Below, piece after piece: positions 33,869-43,229 of a DNA stretch of 64,000 nt. Below the pieces are notes generated by a model. The model was not told where the DNA came from, did no database searches, and saw only the letters and a program-made list of their open reading frames with translations. Position numbers and translations under genes: made by a program. Origin of the DNA: Desulfovibrio sp. G11 (GTDB taxonomy: Bacteria; Desulfobacterota; Desulfovibrionia; Desulfovibrionales; Desulfovibrionaceae). The stretch spans positions 248,001-312,000 of the forward strand of contig NZ_LT984798.1 of NCBI RefSeq assembly GCF_900243745.1, given 5' to 3'. Numbering within the stretch: position 1 is the stretch's first letter; the number at the start of each line of letters is the position of its first letter.

Positions 33869-35190
33869 GACGGAGGTTTACCTTTTTTTTGATTCGCGAC
33901 ATGATTTCAGCCGATCATGACTGAAAAATGTTTGCGATTTTAATATGTGTGAAGAGATAAAAATAGGGCATGAATGCGGTGTGGTCAAGAACGCCAATGC
34001 TTCCGTGGTAAACAAGTGCATACTAAACAAGATACAGCATATCCACCGTCAAGCCTGCCCGGTACTTCACCGGCAGCCCTGTCTTGTTCATCATCTGCTT
34101 CCGCTCGACTTCCCTAACTACTTCATATCATGAAGTATGAAGCACAAATACAGGGGTCAACGGCATACATTTTAGAGTATTCCAGAGACTGCAGGGCTTT
34201 GCAACTTCTTTTTTATTTTCATATGCGGTCCACTCAAAAAATGTATATCCTTCTATTTTTATGAGCAATATAGGAAAATATTGCATCAAAAGCGGTATAA
34301 AAACAAAAAACTGTTCACAACGCCTGTGCATTCTTTCGGATGCATCCGCTGCAGGCCTGATTTCTGGCCGTGCCGGGCTATGGCCCAAATGGGCATTGCC
34401 GGCACGGCTTGCACGCCAATAAAATATCTGATCGTCCTGAGCGATTTTCAAATTTTCCGTAAAACTGTACTCGATAAATATTTTTTCGCAAGAACATGAA
34501 AGACGAGGCTGTAGCGATAAAAACACTCATTACCATAAAGACTGAGGTAAACCGTGACTGTACGCACTGACAAAAAATACCCAAAGACGCTCTGCCTCAG
34601 TCTGGGCAAGCAGCGCACAGATAGAAAATATGGAAATATGAACATCAGCTTTTATCACAGGGAAAAACAGGCGCACGGACGTGAGGGAAAACCTGTCCGT
34701 TTTGCCGGACAGTCCCCGGGCCGCATGGCGACTGAAGAAACAGGCAGCGCAACCATGTGTGCAGGGCGAGTCTGCTTTGGATGTTACGGCAGAAAAAATT
34801 GTGGACGAAAACAGCAATAGTGCTTCGGCCATTGTGCGGGCATTTCAGGTGATCATGCACCAGAGGTCGCGAAAAAGGTACGCTCAGAGCGCACAGACCC
34901 GGCAGTGGCGCGAGCAGGGTGCGGGGCTGAATCTGTGCAGGCAATGGGGCCAGAGGTATGGCCGGGCAGATTTTGCGCCGCATCCCGGTGACCAAAGAAA
35001 CTGGTCCATCGCAGCACTGAAAATACCGCGTGGGAAAGAAGCGGCAAACGCGCGACGCCTGGGCCTCAAGGCTGAAGATGCTGTTACGCAGAACAAAGGG
35101 TTTCTTCAGGAAGGCAGGCCGGCCGTAGGCACATGGCTGCCCTGAAAAGGCTCTTTATGCCGCTGGCTCAGGGACCATTAAAACCAAGCC
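33869..35190. other. Gene-poor AT-rich region
   Basis: About 1.3 kb upstream of hflK. From 33880 to about 34560 it is markedly AT-rich. It holds a strong nested hairpin at 34367-34408 (GCCGTGCCGG/CCGGCACGGC enclosing GCCC-AAAT-GGGC). A GTG-started frame at 34681-35145 (154 codons) has no recognised domain or ribosome site; I do not call it. It may be the debris of a lost gene. The hflK promoter should lie near its left end. Confidence 0.5.
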
Positions 35191-35451
35191 CTAGTAAACC
35201 AGCTGCACCACAGCACCGGAATGCGCATCGACGCTGGGGCTGCGCAACTTGGCTCCTGCCAGCGGAACCACCCTGACCACCTCCACCACGTCGGCCTGAA
35301 CGGCAAAACCCGGGGCATAGGCCAGAGAATCCTGGCGGACGGGATCATGCCCGCCCTGCCAGAGCAAAAGCCCGAAAAACAGCGCACAGCCCGCCAAAGC
35401 AGTGCTTAACATAATATAAGGAATACCGGCGGAACCGACTGTCTTGTTCAT
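35191..35451 (-). CDS. Small single-pass membrane protein, unknown
   Basis: An 86-residue protein. An AAGGAG site eight bases upstream supports the start. One hydrophobic helix spans about residues 12-31 (YIMLSTALAGCALFFGLLLW), followed by a polar, probably periplasmic tail with a Val-rich stretch (VQADVVEVVRVVPLAGAKL). A Cys within the helix could be a lipidation site only if the helix is a signal peptide; the lipobox (LAGC) is in fact compatible with that. No family is recognised. It lies downstream of RNase J on the same strand. Confidence 0.65.
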   Translation of the reverse strand: MNKTVGSAGIPYIMLSTALAGCALFFGLLLWQGGHDPVRQDSLAYAPGFAVQADVVEVVRVVPLAGAKLRSPSVDAHSGAVVQLVY

Positions 35452-35725
35452 GACTTCTCCTTACGGCAGTTTTTACCGCCGCTGTGTGCCTGTCATGAAC
35501 AAAGCAAGATATGTGCCGTCGCTGGCGCTGGAGGGCTTCACGGTCGCCTGCCAGCCGCCAGGAAGTCATCTGGCAGACGCCTGTCAGCCATCTGGCGGCA
35601 TGCACCGGTGGATTGACGTCACACCGCAAAAGCCGTGGGCACGGCGGGATAATCGTATTTACCGGGGCTGGCCGGGCTGGGCATGCCGCATTGCTTATTG
35701 AACTGCGGCAGCCCTTGATCTGCCC

Positions 35726-37384
35726 TTAAACTTCGCTGATGATGGGTACAACCACGGGGTCGCGCTCCAGCACACGGCGGAAAAAACGCCGCAACGAAGA
35801 TCGGATGCCCTCCTGCATGCGATTGAGCTGCCCCGGGCGAGCGGCCTCTATCTCATCCAGCACAAGGCACTTGGCATCTTCGAGCAGATGGCTGTAATGC
35901 TGCTCGAACACAAAGCCCTTGGAGATCATTTCCGGCCCGTGCAGTACACTGCCCGTTTCAGAGTCTACCACCAGCACCACGATAACCATACCCTCGTCGC
36001 CAAGGATCCGGCGCTCGCGCAGTACGGCATAGCCCACGTCGCCAACGCCCTTGCCGTCCACAAGGGTGCACTCCACAGGCACTTTCTGCTCAAGCCTGAA
36101 AGAATCTTCCAGCAGGGTCAGGGGCTGCCCGTCTTCCAGCAGAACGACGTTTTCTTCTTTTACCCCACACTCCACGGCCAGACGCCCGTGCTTGACCAGA
36201 TGCTGGTATTCGCCGTGTACCGGCACAAAAAGTTCCGGCCTCACGGCCTCGAACATTTCACGCAGTTCTTCGCGCTGGGCATGCCCCGAAGCATGAATGG
36301 CATGCACGCTTTCATACAGCACTTCCGCGCCGATGCGGTACATTTCGTTAATAAGCTTGGCTACGGCCTTGGCATTGCCCGGGATCATGCGCGAACTCAT
36401 GACCACTGTGTCGCCCTTGCGCACTTCAAGCTGCCTGTGACCGCCGAGCACCATGCGCGACAGGGCCGACAAAGGTTCGCCCTGCGCCCCTGTGACCACC
36501 AGAACGATCTGGTTGTCGGGCAGATCGGGAACACCGTTATGCGCATTAAAAAAAGAGGGCGGCAATTTGGCGAAACCCAGATCCCGGGCCATCTCGATAT
36601 TATTGGCCAGTGATTTGCCGCTTATGACGACCGTGCGCCCGTATTCGCGTGCAAGGTCGAACACTTCCTGTATTCTTTGGATATGGCTCGAAAAAAGTGT
36701 AATAACGATACGGCCTTCTGCGCTGGAAAAAATCTTTTCCAGCGAGTCCTTCACTTCCCTTTCCGTAAGGGAGCGGCCGTCACGCATGACGTTGGTGGAG
36801 TCTGAAAGTAACAGACGCGCGCCCTGCGGGCCTGCAAAGTTGCTGAAGACATCAAGGTCCGTGCCTGTACCATCCAGGGGATGCGGGTCAATCTTGAAGT
36901 CGCCGCTGTGCACGACGCGGCCCACAGGGGTTTCCACCCCCAGTCCGAAGCCTTCGGGAATGGAATGACAGACCGGAAAAAAGTGAAACGTCAGATCGCC
37001 CAGGGGCAGAACGGTCCGGGCGTCCACCGGGCACAGTTCCACCCAGTCAAGAATTTCCCGCTCACGCAGCTTGTGCTCCACCAGGGCAAGGGTAAAACGC
37101 GAACCGTAGATGCGTGTACCTTTAAGCTCGGGCACAAGCCAGGGCAAGGCCCCGATATGGTCTTCATGGCCGTGGGTGAGCACGATGCCGAGCAGTTTGT
37201 CTTTGATGGCGCTTACCGCGCCAAAATGCGGGATGACCACGTCCACGCCCAGATGGGCGTCGTCGGGGAACATGAGTCCACAGTCCACCATGACCACGCC
37301 GCCGGCGGTTTCCCACAATTGGCAGTTGAGGCCGATTTCTCCAAGGCCCCCCAGGGGCGTGATGGTAAGGTAGGGTTCTTTCAT
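35726..37384 (-). CDS. rnj: Ribonuclease J
   Basis: A 552-residue metallo-beta-lactamase/beta-CASP ribonuclease acting in mRNA decay and rRNA maturation. The zinc site is seen as H71-G-H73-E-D75-H76. Other family blocks are GGLGEIGLNCQLWE, VHSGDFKIDPHP, LLLSDSTNVMRDG, VTGAQGEPLSALSRM, SSRMIPGN, HASGHAQREELREM and FVPVHGEYQHL. Length is typical. Its presence instead of a sole RNase E pathway fits Desulfovibrio. Confidence 0.95.
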   Translation of the reverse strand: MKEPYLTITPLGGLGEIGLNCQLWETAGGVVMVDCGLMFPDDAHLGVDVVIPHFGAVSAIKDKLLGIVLTHGHEDHIGALPWLVPELKGTRIYGSRFTLALVEHKLREREILDWVELCPVDARTVLPLGDLTFHFFPVCHSIPEGFGLGVETPVGRVVHSGDFKIDPHPLDGTGTDLDVFSNFAGPQGARLLLSDSTNVMRDGRSLTEREVKDSLEKIFSSAEGRIVITLFSSHIQRIQEVFDLAREYGRTVVISGKSLANNIEMARDLGFAKLPPSFFNAHNGVPDLPDNQIVLVVTGAQGEPLSALSRMVLGGHRQLEVRKGDTVVMSSRMIPGNAKAVAKLINEMYRIGAEVLYESVHAIHASGHAQREELREMFEAVRPELFVPVHGEYQHLVKHGRLAVECGVKEENVVLLEDGQPLTLLEDSFRLEQKVPVECTLVDGKGVGDVGYAVLRERRILGDEGMVIVVLVVDSETGSVLHGPEMISKGFVFEQHYSHLLEDAKCLVLDEIEAARPGQLNRMQEGIRSSLRRFFRRVLERDPVVVPIISEV

Positions 37385-37417
37385 TCCTCTATCGCTTGTG
37401 CTTGGGCGCGAAGCCGT

Positions 37418-38917
37418 TTACCGGTCGCGCCGCATCAGGTCAGGTTTAAATTCGCCCATGGCCACATACAATTGGGACAGGGCTGTAAGATAGTCGGCCT
37501 TGGCGCCCGTAAGCGAAGCCTGGGCCGAAGTAAGTTTGGATGAGGCGTCCAGCACGTCAAAGTTTGTGCCCACCTGCTCCTGGTAGCGGGCCAGAGCCAC
37601 ATTATACGCCTCGGTAGCCTGCTCTACGGCCTTTTCCGCCACATTGATGCGCTTTTCCGCTTCATGCACGGCAAGAAGCTTGGACTTGATGTCGTAACCA
37701 ACATTGAGCTTCAGGTTTTCGGCCTCATAGCGCATCTTGGTTACAAGCCAGCCGGCTTCCTTGTCGGCATAATAGGTCGTGCCCCACTGAAAAGCGTTCC
37801 AGGTGGCACGCGCGCCCACTTCCCAGCTCTGTGTGCGGGAACCGCTGGCGCCGTCTTTCTGAAGATCAGGGGTATTGCCGCTCTGGGTTACATTATAATA
37901 GGCCTCAACCTGCGGGTAGTAGTCGCTCTGCACGGCCTGCTGGCTTTTGCCCGCAATTTCCACAGATTTTGCGGCCATATAGATGTCCGGCCGTTGCCGG
38001 TATGCCGCTTCGAGGCATTGCTCAAGGGAGCGTGTGAACGGCACATGGGCCAGCTGCCCCGTATATCCCACCCCCGCCGTGGCCGGAAAGCCCAGCAGGG
38101 TGTTCAGCTTTGCCAGGCTTGTGTCTCGGCTGTTTTCAGCCTTGATCACCGCATTCTCAGCCTGCCGCACGTCCACTTCGGCCTGCAGTACATCCAGACG
38201 CGGGCGAAGTCCCACATCAAAAAAAGCCGTGGTGATGCGGAGCTGGTCGCGCAAACGCGCAAGGGCGTCACGCTCACTGCGCACACTTTCGTCATATCGC
38301 AAGAAATTCAGAAACTGGGTCTGCACCTGCTCTGTCATGGCAAGCTCGGCATTGCGCAATGCCGCCTTGTCACTATCAGCCTGCAAGGCCGCTTTCTGGT
38401 AATTTGCCAGCAGGCGAAACCCCTGAAAAACAGGCTGAGAAACCTCCACGCCCCAACTGTATGTACCCATTTTGGGCGGGTCGGTGTTGCGCACGGTGCT
38501 GTCTCTTTCCTGCTTGGCAACCGAGTATGTCATGCCAAGCCTGGGACCAAAGGCTCCCCGGGCAGACTTGCGGCTTTCTTCAGATGAGCGGCCCTGCGCC
38601 TCCTGCGAACCCAGACTCGGATTATGCTCCAGAGCCTGATTCACCGCATCCAGCATGGTGATGCCGCGTACGCCGCCAGGCTGGCCGCCCGTGGCTTCTG
38701 CCCCTGCTCCATTCTGGCCGCCAAGGCTGCGCTGCCCTTGAAAAAGAGGAACCGCAGCCCCGGATGCCGTATTACGGCTTGCAGCAGCGGAAGAGGTACA
38801 GAGAAAGACAGCCAGAATAACAAGAGAAAGAGCAGACGAGCGAATCACTGAAACCGCCGTTCTTGAGAAAGTGGCACGCGCCTTCAGACAGGCGCATGGA
38901 GAGGACGAACATCGCAT
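37418..38917 (-). CDS. TolC-family outer-membrane channel
   Basis: A 499-residue outer-membrane efflux protein. A signal sequence is visible (VIRSSALSLVILAVFLCTSSAAA), though about 20 residues precede it, so the real start may be an internal GTG. Two OEP repeats follow: ITMLDAVNQALEHNPSLGSQEAQ begins the first (split here at about residues 84-106), and SLEQCLEAAYRQRPDIYMA the second, each followed by long coiled-coil helices. It exports small molecules or proteins with an inner-membrane partner. None adjoins it; the RND adaptor at the window start is 37 kb away. Confidence 0.9.
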   Translation of the reverse strand: MRCSSSPCACLKARATFSRTAVSVIRSSALSLVILAVFLCTSSAAASRNTASGAAVPLFQGQRSLGGQNGAGAEATGGQPGGVRGITMLDAVNQALEHNPSLGSQEAQGRSSEESRKSARGAFGPRLGMTYSVAKQERDSTVRNTDPPKMGTYSWGVEVSQPVFQGFRLLANYQKAALQADSDKAALRNAELAMTEQVQTQFLNFLRYDESVRSERDALARLRDQLRITTAFFDVGLRPRLDVLQAEVDVRQAENAVIKAENSRDTSLAKLNTLLGFPATAGVGYTGQLAHVPFTRSLEQCLEAAYRQRPDIYMAAKSVEIAGKSQQAVQSDYYPQVEAYYNVTQSGNTPDLQKDGASGSRTQSWEVGARATWNAFQWGTTYYADKEAGWLVTKMRYEAENLKLNVGYDIKSKLLAVHEAEKRINVAEKAVEQATEAYNVALARYQEQVGTNFDVLDASSKLTSAQASLTGAKADYLTALSQLYVAMGEFKPDLMRRDR

Positions 38918-39772
38918 GGCTCTTCATACAACGCCCGGCACAGCATTGGCAATACAGCCCTGCCCGCCTTTATCCCCACCCCTGTGCTCTCGTGGCCCAT
39001 ATCGCCAAAGGCGCGTCAGACCCTGCTTTTCCTTATGACGTCCTGATATATATCCTATTGAAAATAAAAAATAAATATAAATTATGCATTCGCATTTACG
39101 GCAATATATTTTCAAAAACAACCATCTTATAGGAATTCTTGCAGTTCGCCGGAAAAGCTGAAAGAAAGCAACCGCAGCGTACCGGAGCATACGCCGGAAC
39201 CTCGCCGGCGTCACCGGGCCTCAGAAATATCCATAAATTTTGACAGGTCAGCGCGCCTTAAAACCTGAAGCAAGACTGGCCGCCAGCCGCACTGCCGGTC
39301 TGGTTGCCAAAAACCTGCCTTTATATAAGATGACGTGTCGCGCACAGCCTGCGGCTCTCCCCAGGCCGGATGCGCGTGGCGCTGACGGCAAGGCGGCTCC
39401 TTTCCGGCGGCAGGCCCCTCTGCCGCCATCCCCCGCAGCATGGCCCGCACCAGGAGGCATTGCGCGGGTAAGCACGACTCAGGGGGCGCAGCGAACCGGA
39501 AAGACAGTCGAAAAGAAGACCGGACTTGACGAAAACCCCTGGCGGGTGCATTCCCTCAGCGGGCGATAAAATCCCCGTCCAAAGCGGATCAGGGGCAAAA
39601 GGTCTAAAAAAATCTTGAAAATTTGCCCCACTCGTTGCATTCTCCGCCCCAGAGCCGTATGCGACTGTGGCGGCGCTGCCGTCATGGCCGGCGCTTTTTT
39701 GCGCCCTGCGTTCCGGCACTACTTGCGGCGATTTGTGAAAACCAAGGCTGCTGCGCACTTATGGAGAACCTT
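38918..39772. other. Intergenic region between tolC-like gene and tolQ
   Basis: About 850 bases with no convincing gene. It contains an AT-rich patch (39040-39130), a perfect GGCGGCAG/CTGCCGCC hairpin (39406-39427) and, about 145 bases before tolQ, an inverted repeat GGGGCAAA/TTTGCCCC (39592-39599 with 39622-39629) that overlaps a TTGAAA -35-like element and may be an operator or attenuator of the Tol operon. Confidence 0.45.
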
Positions 39773-40468
39773 ATGGAATTCAGCTTCTTTTCAATGATTG
39801 CCCAGGCAAGCCTGGTGGCCAAGGCGGTTCTGGCGCTTCTGGTGGTCATGTCCATCACCAGCTGGGGCCTGATGATTCAAAAGTTTTTTGCCCTCAGCGC
39901 CGCCAACAACAAGGCGCTTGAAGGCACCACCGGATTCGAGAAGGCCCCCAACCTGCGCGAAGCCGTGCAGTCGCTGGGGTCTGACCCGTCCTCTCCCCTT
40001 TACTACATCGCCCATCAGGGTGTGCTGGAATTTAACCGCTCCAAAGAGCTGGGCAACAGCAGTGAAGTCGTGGTGGACAACGTTCGCCGCGCGTTGCGCC
40101 AGGGTGTAGGCAGTGAACTGTCGCGTCTGCAGCGTTCGCTCTCCCTGCTGGCCACCACGGCCAATACCGCTCCCTTTATCGGTCTTTTCGGCACTGTCTG
40201 GGGCATTATGAGTTCCTTTCACTCCATCGGCATGCTCAAGTCCGCCTCGCTGGCCACGGTAGCCCCGGGCATTTCAGAAGCGCTGGTGGCTACCGCCATC
40301 GGCCTGGCCGTAGCCGTTCCCGCCACCATCGGCTTCAACGTCTTTATGGGCAAACTTTCGCAGGTGGACACCCTGCTGGTGAACTTTGCGGGCGTTTTTC
40401 TGAACCGCGTCCAGCGCGAGCTTAACGCCCACCGCCCCGTGCAGCGCACGGGCGCAACGGAGATGTAA
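39773..40468 (+). CDS. tolQ: TolQ (MotA/TolQ/ExbB proton channel subunit)
   Basis: A 231-residue inner-membrane protein with three hydrophobic helices. The start at 39773 has GGAG eight bases upstream and gives MEFSFFSMIAQ, the usual TolQ-like N-terminus. The conserved core TTANTAPFIGLFGTVWGIM and GISEALVATAIGLAVAVPA are clear. With TolR it uses the proton gradient to drive TolA for outer-membrane constriction. It leads the Tol-Pal operon. Confidence 0.93.
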   Translation: MEFSFFSMIAQASLVAKAVLALLVVMSITSWGLMIQKFFALSAANNKALEGTTGFEKAPNLREAVQSLGSDPSSPLYYIAHQGVLEFNRSKELGNSSEVVVDNVRRALRQGVGSELSRLQRSLSLLATTANTAPFIGLFGTVWGIMSSFHSIGMLKSASLATVAPGISEALVATAIGLAVAVPATIGFNVFMGKLSQVDTLLVNFAGVFLNRVQRELNAHRPVQRTGATEM

Positions 40469-40469
40469 T

Positions 40470-40928
40470 ATGGGCGCCAGTGTCGGCAACGGCAACAAAT
40501 TCGTTTCGGAAATCAACGTCACGCCTTTTGTGGACGTCATGCTGGTGCTGCTCATCATTTTCATGGTAGCCACCCCAATGATGAGCCAGGGGCTTGAGGT
40601 AGATCTGCCGCAAACCACACAGGTGGAAGTGCTGCCCACAGAAGCAGACCATATGGTGCTGACCGTGCGTAGTGACGGCAAGATATATCTGGATGAATAC
40701 GGCGTTGACTATATGGAAGACCTCGAAGGCTATCTGCAGCGCCTGGTCAAAGAAAAAAACAAAACTCTCTTCCTCCAGGCCGATAAGGCCGTACCCTATG
40801 GCACAGTGGTGGAAGTGATGGGGCATATCAAGGCCGTCGGCATAGAGAAACTCGGTGTGATCGCCGAACAGCCCGACGAAGCCCCGGCCAAGGGCGGCAA
40901 AAACGCCCCTGCCCGTGCCCCGAAGTAG
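40470..40928 (+). CDS. tolR: TolR (ExbD/TolR)
   Basis: A 152-residue protein with the family N-terminus: EINVTPFVDVMLVLLIIFMV contains the single membrane helix and its proton-path Asp. The periplasmic domain follows (VEVLPTEADHMVLTV; FLQADKAVPYGTVVEVMG). It starts one base after the tolQ stop. Confidence 0.94.
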   Translation: MGASVGNGNKFVSEINVTPFVDVMLVLLIIFMVATPMMSQGLEVDLPQTTQVEVLPTEADHMVLTVRSDGKIYLDEYGVDYMEDLEGYLQRLVKEKNKTLFLQADKAVPYGTVVEVMGHIKAVGIEKLGVIAEQPDEAPAKGGKNAPARAPK

Positions 40929-40934
40929 GTTCCT

Positions 40935-41906
40935 ATGCGCCTGGCCTCCTATGTTCTTTCCCTGTGCCTGCACCTGGCAGTTTTTCTGCTTATCTGGTTC
41001 TGGCCCAGCCCCCCTCCCATACGGCTGGACGCGCCGCCTGTGATGATCAGCCTCGTGGAAGGCGCGCCGGGCGGCAACCGCACGCCGTCTCCCATTCTCG
41101 GGCATATGGGCGCGCCGGGCGACGGCCCCCTTGCCCCCACGCCTCCTGCGCCCAAAGCCGAAGTGGCCGCACCGGAACGGGTGGAAATAAAAGAGCCTTC
41201 TCCTGTGCCGCCAACGCCCAGGCAGGATGCCGCTCCCATTAAAAAACCCGAACCGAAACCCGAGCCAAAGCCGGAACCAAAGCCCGAGCCAAAGCCCGAG
41301 GCAACCCCTGTAGCCGCAAAAAAAGAAGAAAAGCAGCAAAAACAGGAAAAGCCCAAGGAGCCCGAAAAGCCCAAGGATCAGAAAAAACCTGAACCGCCCA
41401 AGCAGCAGGCCCGGAAGGACGACAAAAAAACCACCCAGAAGCCCGCTGAAGACCCGGTGGCTGCGGCTCTGCAACAGGCCAAACGCAAAGCCACTTCCCG
41501 CGCGGACTCCGGCGACAGGGGCAATGCTGTGGAACAGGCCCTGGCCCAGGCCCAGAAGCGTGCCGGGGGTAATCGCGGCGGCGGTGGCGGCGAAGGTGAT
41601 GGTGCTGGCGGCGGCGGCCTTGGTGATGTATATATGGGACAGGTCATGCTGGCAGTGCGCCCCAACTGGGGTTTTGCCTCGGCAGGCCGCCTGAACCTGA
41701 GCTGCATTGTGCGCGTACGCGTAGACATGCAGGGCAAGGTGCAACAGGCTGTGGTTTCGCAAGGCTCGGGCAACTCGCAATTTGACGCCTCGGCAGTCAA
41801 TGCCGTTATTCGTACCAGCCAGAGCGGAGACTTTCCCCCGCCGCCATCGGCGGAATACTGTGATTTGGACCTTGTGTTTACCCTCAACGAACTCATGGGC
41901 AGATAG
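40935..41906 (+). CDS. tolA: TolA/TonB-like energy transducer
   Basis: A 323-residue protein with one N-terminal helix (YVLSLCLHLAVFLLIWFW), a long Pro/Lys/Glu-rich spacer containing tandem EPKP repeats (about 105-165), a Gly-rich stretch (about 215-235) and a C-terminal TonB/TolA-type domain (LNLSCIVRVRVDMQGKVQQA, QFDASAVNAVI). The location between tolR and tolB marks it as the TolA equivalent that spans the periplasm. Confidence 0.88.
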   Translation: MRLASYVLSLCLHLAVFLLIWFWPSPPPIRLDAPPVMISLVEGAPGGNRTPSPILGHMGAPGDGPLAPTPPAPKAEVAAPERVEIKEPSPVPPTPRQDAAPIKKPEPKPEPKPEPKPEPKPEATPVAAKKEEKQQKQEKPKEPEKPKDQKKPEPPKQQARKDDKKTTQKPAEDPVAAALQQAKRKATSRADSGDRGNAVEQALAQAQKRAGGNRGGGGGEGDGAGGGGLGDVYMGQVMLAVRPNWGFASAGRLNLSCIVRVRVDMQGKVQQAVVSQGSGNSQFDASAVNAVIRTSQSGDFPPPPSAEYCDLDLVFTLNELMGR

Positions 41907-41948
41907 CCCTTTTAAATATAGGCTGTTTTGCGCCCACAGGAGGATACA

Positions 41949-43199
41949 ATGCCTTCCCCGCAGCGCAGGTTGCTTCTTTCATTTTTTCCCGTAACAGTTC
42001 TGCTCGCCGCCGCATCGGCCCTGTGCCTTGCGGCGCCGGGCGCGCGGGCGGCGGCCATGGCCGCTGCTGACGCTTCAGGCGGTTACACCGGAAAAATGCT
42101 CAATAAGGTTGTGGAAATATGGGCGCCCCCACCGGCGCTCAAGGGTGATTTTCAGGTACAGATAGAAGTGGCCCTTGACGGTACAGGCCACGTGCAGGAC
42201 TGCAGTCCGGTGCGCCCTTCCGGTATGGAAGCCCTGGACAGCTCCGCCTGCGGCGCGGTGCGCCAGATCGGCAATTTCGGCAAAACGCCCCACGGTAAAG
42301 CCCTTGAGGTGCACCTGTCTTTCTGGACAGGCATGCCAAGGGGTAAGGTGCGGCCTGCGCCCATTGATGATGTGGAAGCCATGCGTCAGGAAGAGCGTGC
42401 GCGGACCAAGGCCGAAGCGGCCATGAGCGACAGCCGTGCGGCCAGTGCCGAAGAGCGCGCCCGTGAACGGGCCGAAGAGGCCGCCAAGGCCACCGGCATG
42501 GACCTGCCCGCCGTCAGGCCCGCCCCCGTGGCCCCGGCATTGGTTCAGCCTGTCCCGGCTGCCCCCGGCTCGGCAGGCGGCAAGGGCAGGAAAAAGACCG
42601 GCAAGAACGCCCGGGTAGTGGGCTACAGCCAGGACAGTTCCCCGGCCACGGTGGCTATCGGCGCTTCTGGAAGCGCCGGGAACGGATCTGCGGCTGTGAC
42701 GAAAAAAACCCCGCCCCTGATCATCGCCCCGACGCCCCTGCCCGCGCAACCTTCGCCAGAAGCCGCCGGCACGACGGCGGACACAGGCGCAATGGAAGGC
42801 GCGGTTCAGGAAACGTCCGCAACAACTGCCAGCCCTGTGCCCACGGCGGCGCAACCCGCAACCCAGCCGGACGAACCGCGCATCTACGGGCCGGACAACA
42901 GGGCGCAGGACCAGTATGGAAAAAAGCACGGCAAATATTTTTCCAGCCTGAGCTGGCAGCTTGCCAACGCCATCATCATACCGGTTGAAACGCCGCCCGG
43001 GACCTATTATCCTACTGTACGGCTGACGGTGAACCCCACCACCGGAGCTATTGAAGACGTCGCTTTTCTTGAAAAAAGCGGCGACAGGCATCTTGATCCG
43101 TTCGTGCGCCGGGGCATCCGGAAGGCAGGCAGCATTCCGCCGCCACCCGGGGACCTTGGCGCAACGCTGGACATAACTCTTACACTGGTGCGCCGCTAG
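41949..43199 (+). CDS. Secreted protein with two TonB-C/TolA-C-like domains
   Basis: A 416-residue protein. The start at 41949 follows GGAGGA and yields a signal peptide (about 1-37; LLSFFPVTVLLAAASALCLA...). The first globular region (about 45-125; LKGDFQVQIEVALDGTGHVQD) and the last (about 325-416; YYPTVRLTVNPTTGAIEDVAF, DPFVRRGIRKAG) both look like TonB C-terminal folds. A charged helix rich in Arg/Glu/Ala and Pro/Ala-rich linkers join them. Unlike TolA there is no membrane anchor beyond the signal peptide. Its position between tolA and tolB suggests a periplasmic Tol component not present in the E. coli system. Confidence 0.75.
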   Translation: MPSPQRRLLLSFFPVTVLLAAASALCLAAPGARAAAMAAADASGGYTGKMLNKVVEIWAPPPALKGDFQVQIEVALDGTGHVQDCSPVRPSGMEALDSSACGAVRQIGNFGKTPHGKALEVHLSFWTGMPRGKVRPAPIDDVEAMRQEERARTKAEAAMSDSRAASAEERARERAEEAAKATGMDLPAVRPAPVAPALVQPVPAAPGSAGGKGRKKTGKNARVVGYSQDSSPATVAIGASGSAGNGSAAVTKKTPPLIIAPTPLPAQPSPEAAGTTADTGAMEGAVQETSATTASPVPTAAQPATQPDEPRIYGPDNRAQDQYGKKHGKYFSSLSWQLANAIIIPVETPPGTYYPTVRLTVNPTTGAIEDVAFLEKSGDRHLDPFVRRGIRKAGSIPPPPGDLGATLDITLTLVRR

Positions 43200-43229
43200 C
43201 GCGCCGACCCAACAAGGACTGCTGACGCC

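Noticed and set aside
34681..35145. 154-codon GTG-started frame
   Set aside because: Partly protein-like but without ribosome site, domain or neighbours; kept only as a remark in the region entry.
41240..41310. Tandem short repeat encoding EPKP units
   Set aside because: Considered as a microsatellite or CRISPR-like array; it is the normal rigid spacer of a TolA/TonB-type protein.
40422..41780. 452-codon minus-strand frame across tolR/tolA
   Set aside because: Shadow of the low-complexity TolA spacer; Phe/Leu/Gly runs are the complement of Lys/Glu/Pro codons.
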